A stretch of 6,584 nt of DNA from Nocardioides sp. (GTDB taxonomy: Bacteria > Actinomycetota > Actinomycetes > Propionibacteriales > Nocardioidaceae). Where the stretch lies: contig JARICB010000094.1 of the NCBI GenBank assembly GCA_029264225.1, positions 1-6,584 on the forward strand, given 5' to 3'. Made by a program: the position numbers and the translations under genes. Shown here one piece after another: positions 5,075-6,584 of this stretch (its first letter is position 1; each line of letters starts with the position of its first letter). The notes beneath the pieces are model-generated. The model was not told the DNA's origin. It worked only from the letters and a program-made list of their open reading frames with translations, and searched no databases.

Positions 5075-5811
5075 CCGGACTCGGGGGTGCGCACCAGGAT
5101 CCGCTGGCACTCCTCGCACCGGATCACTGCGTCGACCCCGGCGGCGCGAATGTCGGCGAGCTCGGCCGGTCCGATCGTCAGCTGGCAGCCCTCGCAGCGG
5201 CGAGCGCGCATCGCCGCCGCGCCGACGCCGTTCTTCTGCCCGCGCAGTCGCTCGTAGAGCGCCAGCAGATCCGCAGGGATGCCCTCGATCGCCGGCCCGC
5301 GCTGGGAGTCGGTCTCGGCCAACTGCGCGTCGATCTCACTCCACCGCTCGTCGCGGACGGCGGCCAGCTCGGCGATCTGCGCGTCTGTCTCGCCCAGCTG
5401 CGCCGTCAGCTGGTCGGCCGTGCCCTGCGCCTCCTCGAGCTTCTCCATGATCTCGAGCTCGGTGTCCTCCAACGAGGTGATCCGCCGTTCGAGCGACTCC
5501 AGCTCGTGGTGCATCCGCTCCAGATCCTTGGGACTGCTGATCAGGCCCTGGTCCATCCGGTCTCGGTCACGTGATCGGCGGGTCTTGACCTGCTCGACGT
5601 CGGAGTCGGCCTTCTTCTGCTCGACGGTGAGGTCGTCGACGACGATCCGGGCGTCTCGCAGTCGGTCGTCGAGATCACCGCGGCCGGTCTCGAGCTCGGC
5701 AATCCGGATGATCTCCGGGAGCGCTGCACGTTGGTGGCGCAGTTGGTCGGCGCGGGCGTCGAGCGCCTGCACCTCGAGGAGCTGGAGCTGGACGGACGGG
5801 TCGGCCTTCAA
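5068..5811 (-). CDS. Coiled-coil protein with C-terminal C4 zinc ribbon (zf-RING_7 family)
   Basis: This 247-residue cytosolic protein has a long helical N-terminal part (about residues 5-170) rich in heptad-like Leu/Ala/Glu/Arg, consistent with an antiparallel coiled-coil hairpin. It is followed by a C4 zinc ribbon: CEGC (Cys206, Cys209) and CEEC (Cys232, Cys235). The layout matches the family that includes mycobacterial Rv2229c, Helicobacter HP0958 and Chlamydia CT398. Some members act in flagellar or secretion systems or bind RNA. Its role in actinobacteria is unknown. The predicted start is TTG at 5811, giving MKADPSVQLQLLEVQALD, with AAGGAG 10 nt upstream; no ATG start is available before Met86. 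It lies 27 bp downstream of the NIF3 gene on the same strand, so the two are probably co-transcribed. This gene pair is also adjacent in mycobacteria (Rv2230c-Rv2229c). Confidence 0.92.
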   Translation of the reverse strand: MKADPSVQLQLLEVQALDARADQLRHQRAALPEIIRIAELETGRGDLDDRLRDARIVVDDLTVEQKKADSDVEQVKTRRSRDRDRMDQGLISSPKDLERMHHELESLERRITSLEDTELEIMEKLEEAQGTADQLTAQLGETDAQIAELAAVRDERWSEIDAQLAETDSQRGPAIEGIPADLLALYERLRGQKNGVGAAAMRARRCEGCQLTIGPAELADIRAAGVDAVIRCEECQRILVRTPESGV

Positions 5812-5821
5812 GACGGTGGGA

Positions 5822-5827
5822 CTCCTT
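5822..5827 (-). promoter_or_regulatory. Ribosome binding site deciding the TTG start of the zinc-ribbon gene
   Basis: AAGGAG on the minus strand, 10 nt before the TTG at 5811-5809, lies in the short gap after the NIF3 stop codon. It supports the non-ATG start and independent translation initiation within the operon. Confidence 0.7.
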
Positions 5828-5838
5828 GGATCAGGGCT

Positions 5839-6584
5839 TCAGACGCGGAACTGCCATGGATCGGTGCAGCGGGTGCTGACGTAGGTGCTCACCGTATCGC
5901 CCATGGCTGCACGCAACTTGGCCTCCACCACCGGGAGCCACGTCCACTCCGCAGCCCAGTGCGCCACATCGACCAGCGCGGGGCCGTCATGCTCGAGGAA
6001 TTCGCCGGCCCGGTGGTGTCGCAGGTCGCTGGTGAGATAGACGTCGACGTCGGAACCGGCCAGCTCGTCGAGCAGGAAGTCGCCGGCCCCGCCGCACACC
6101 GCCACGCGGCGTACGACCCGGTCGGGGTCTCCCCCGACGCGCACCCCGTGGGCGGTGTCCGGCAGCACCGCAGCGACCCGGTCGGTGAACTCGCGCAGCG
6201 TCGACTCGGTGACAGTGCCGATGCGCCCGGTCCCGGTCGCGGCCGTCTGCGGGTCCGCCATCTCCAGTACGTCGAATGCTGGCTCCTCGTACGGATGAGC
6301 ATCGAGCAGGGCGCGCACCACGGCCGCCCGCCGAGCCCGCGGCAGCACCGACTCGATCCGCGTCTCGGGCACCAACTCCAAGGACCCGACCGAACCGATC
6401 ACCGGTGCCGCCCCGTCAAGGGGACGGAAACGGCCCTCCCCGACCGTGGAGAACGTGCAGGAGTCGTAGTCACCGACCGCGCCTGCACCGGCAGCCGCCA
6501 GCGCAGCCCGCATGGGTGCCGCATGGTCGTGCGGGACGAACGTGACGACCTTGTCCAAGGCGATGCTCGGCGCCGGACGGATCG
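5839..6584 (-). CDS. NIF3/YbgI-family dinuclear metal-centre protein, N-terminus beyond window
   Basis: The visible 247 residues are the insert and C-terminal parts of a NIF3-family protein, which forms hexameric rings with a two-metal site. Known members bind two metal ions; some are called GTP cyclohydrolase 1 type 2 homologues, but the reaction is not settled. Visible residues about 10-103 form the inserted PII/CutA-like domain (DKVVTFVPHDHAAPMRAAL, GDYDSCTFSTVGEGRFRP, AHPYEEPAFDV). The C-terminal half carries VAVCGGAGDFLLDEL, VYLTSDLRHHRAGEFL and VDVAHWAAEW, whose His and Glu match the metal-ligand H and E of the family. The frame stays open to the right edge (IRPAPSIALDKVV). The internal TTG at 6558 is therefore not the real start, and roughly 120-130 residues should lie outside, judged from homologues such as Rv2230c. 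It precedes the zinc-ribbon gene by 27 bp in a likely operon. Confidence 0.95.
   Translation of the reverse strand, partial: IRPAPSIALDKVVTFVPHDHAAPMRAALAAAGAGAVGDYDSCTFSTVGEGRFRPLDGAAPVIGSVGSLELVPETRIESVLPRARRAAVVRALLDAHPYEEPAFDVLEMADPQTAATGTGRIGTVTESTLREFTDRVAAVLPDTAHGVRVGGDPDRVVRRVAVCGGAGDFLLDELAGSDVDVYLTSDLRHHRAGEFLEHDGPALVDVAHWAAEWTWLPVVEAKLRAAMGDTVSTYVSTRCTDPWQFRV

Overview
The window is a stretch of high-G+C DNA with a typical actinobacterial gene set. The protein sequences and the strong G/C bias at third codon positions resemble Nocardioides and related Propionibacteriales. That placement is inferred from sequence character, not from a search. Seven protein-coding genes fill almost all of it, and two of them run off the window edges. 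I see no tRNA, rRNA, CRISPR array, insertion sequence or phage gene, and no gene-free stretch longer than about 175 bases.

Left part (1-1687): a NarK-type nitrate/nitrite transporter on the minus strand, cut at its C-terminus by the window edge, is divergent from a 71-residue amphi-Trp domain protein on the plus strand. The 142-bp gap between them holds both ribosome binding sites, a 7-bp inverted repeat over the narK leader and an 8-bp direct repeat.

Middle (1688-2787): a minus-strand gene encodes an orphan protein with an AbiEi-like N-terminus and a DUF559 (Vsr-like, PD-(D/E)XK superfamily) nuclease domain. It is bracketed by two inverted copies of a palindromic repeat of about 91 bp. Each copy is bounded by 21-bp arms of one sequence family, so there are four related arms in all. 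One copy encodes the last 17 codons and stop of the nuclease gene. The other copy carries an in-frame TAA at exactly the same offset. I found no reported system of this kind in memory. The layout resembles RAYT/REP elements (a DNA-processing enzyme gene bracketed by palindromes), but with a different enzyme. This is the most interesting part of the window.

Right part (2788-6584): a compact RNase II/R-type exoribonuclease (minus) is divergent from a YaaA-family peroxide-stress protein (plus) across 51 bp. Each gene has a TANNNT hexamer exactly 7 nt before its ATG, a leaderless arrangement. yaaA converges on a two-gene minus-strand unit, NIF3-family protein followed by a coiled-coil zinc-ribbon protein. 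The convergent ends share a perfect hairpin that contains both stop codons. The NIF3 gene is truncated at its 5' end by the window edge.

Functionally the window is a mosaic: nitrate transport, RNA turnover, oxidative-stress/iron protection, the conserved NIF3 plus zinc-ribbon pair of unknown cellular role, and one probably mobile or selfish nuclease cassette inserted between core genes.
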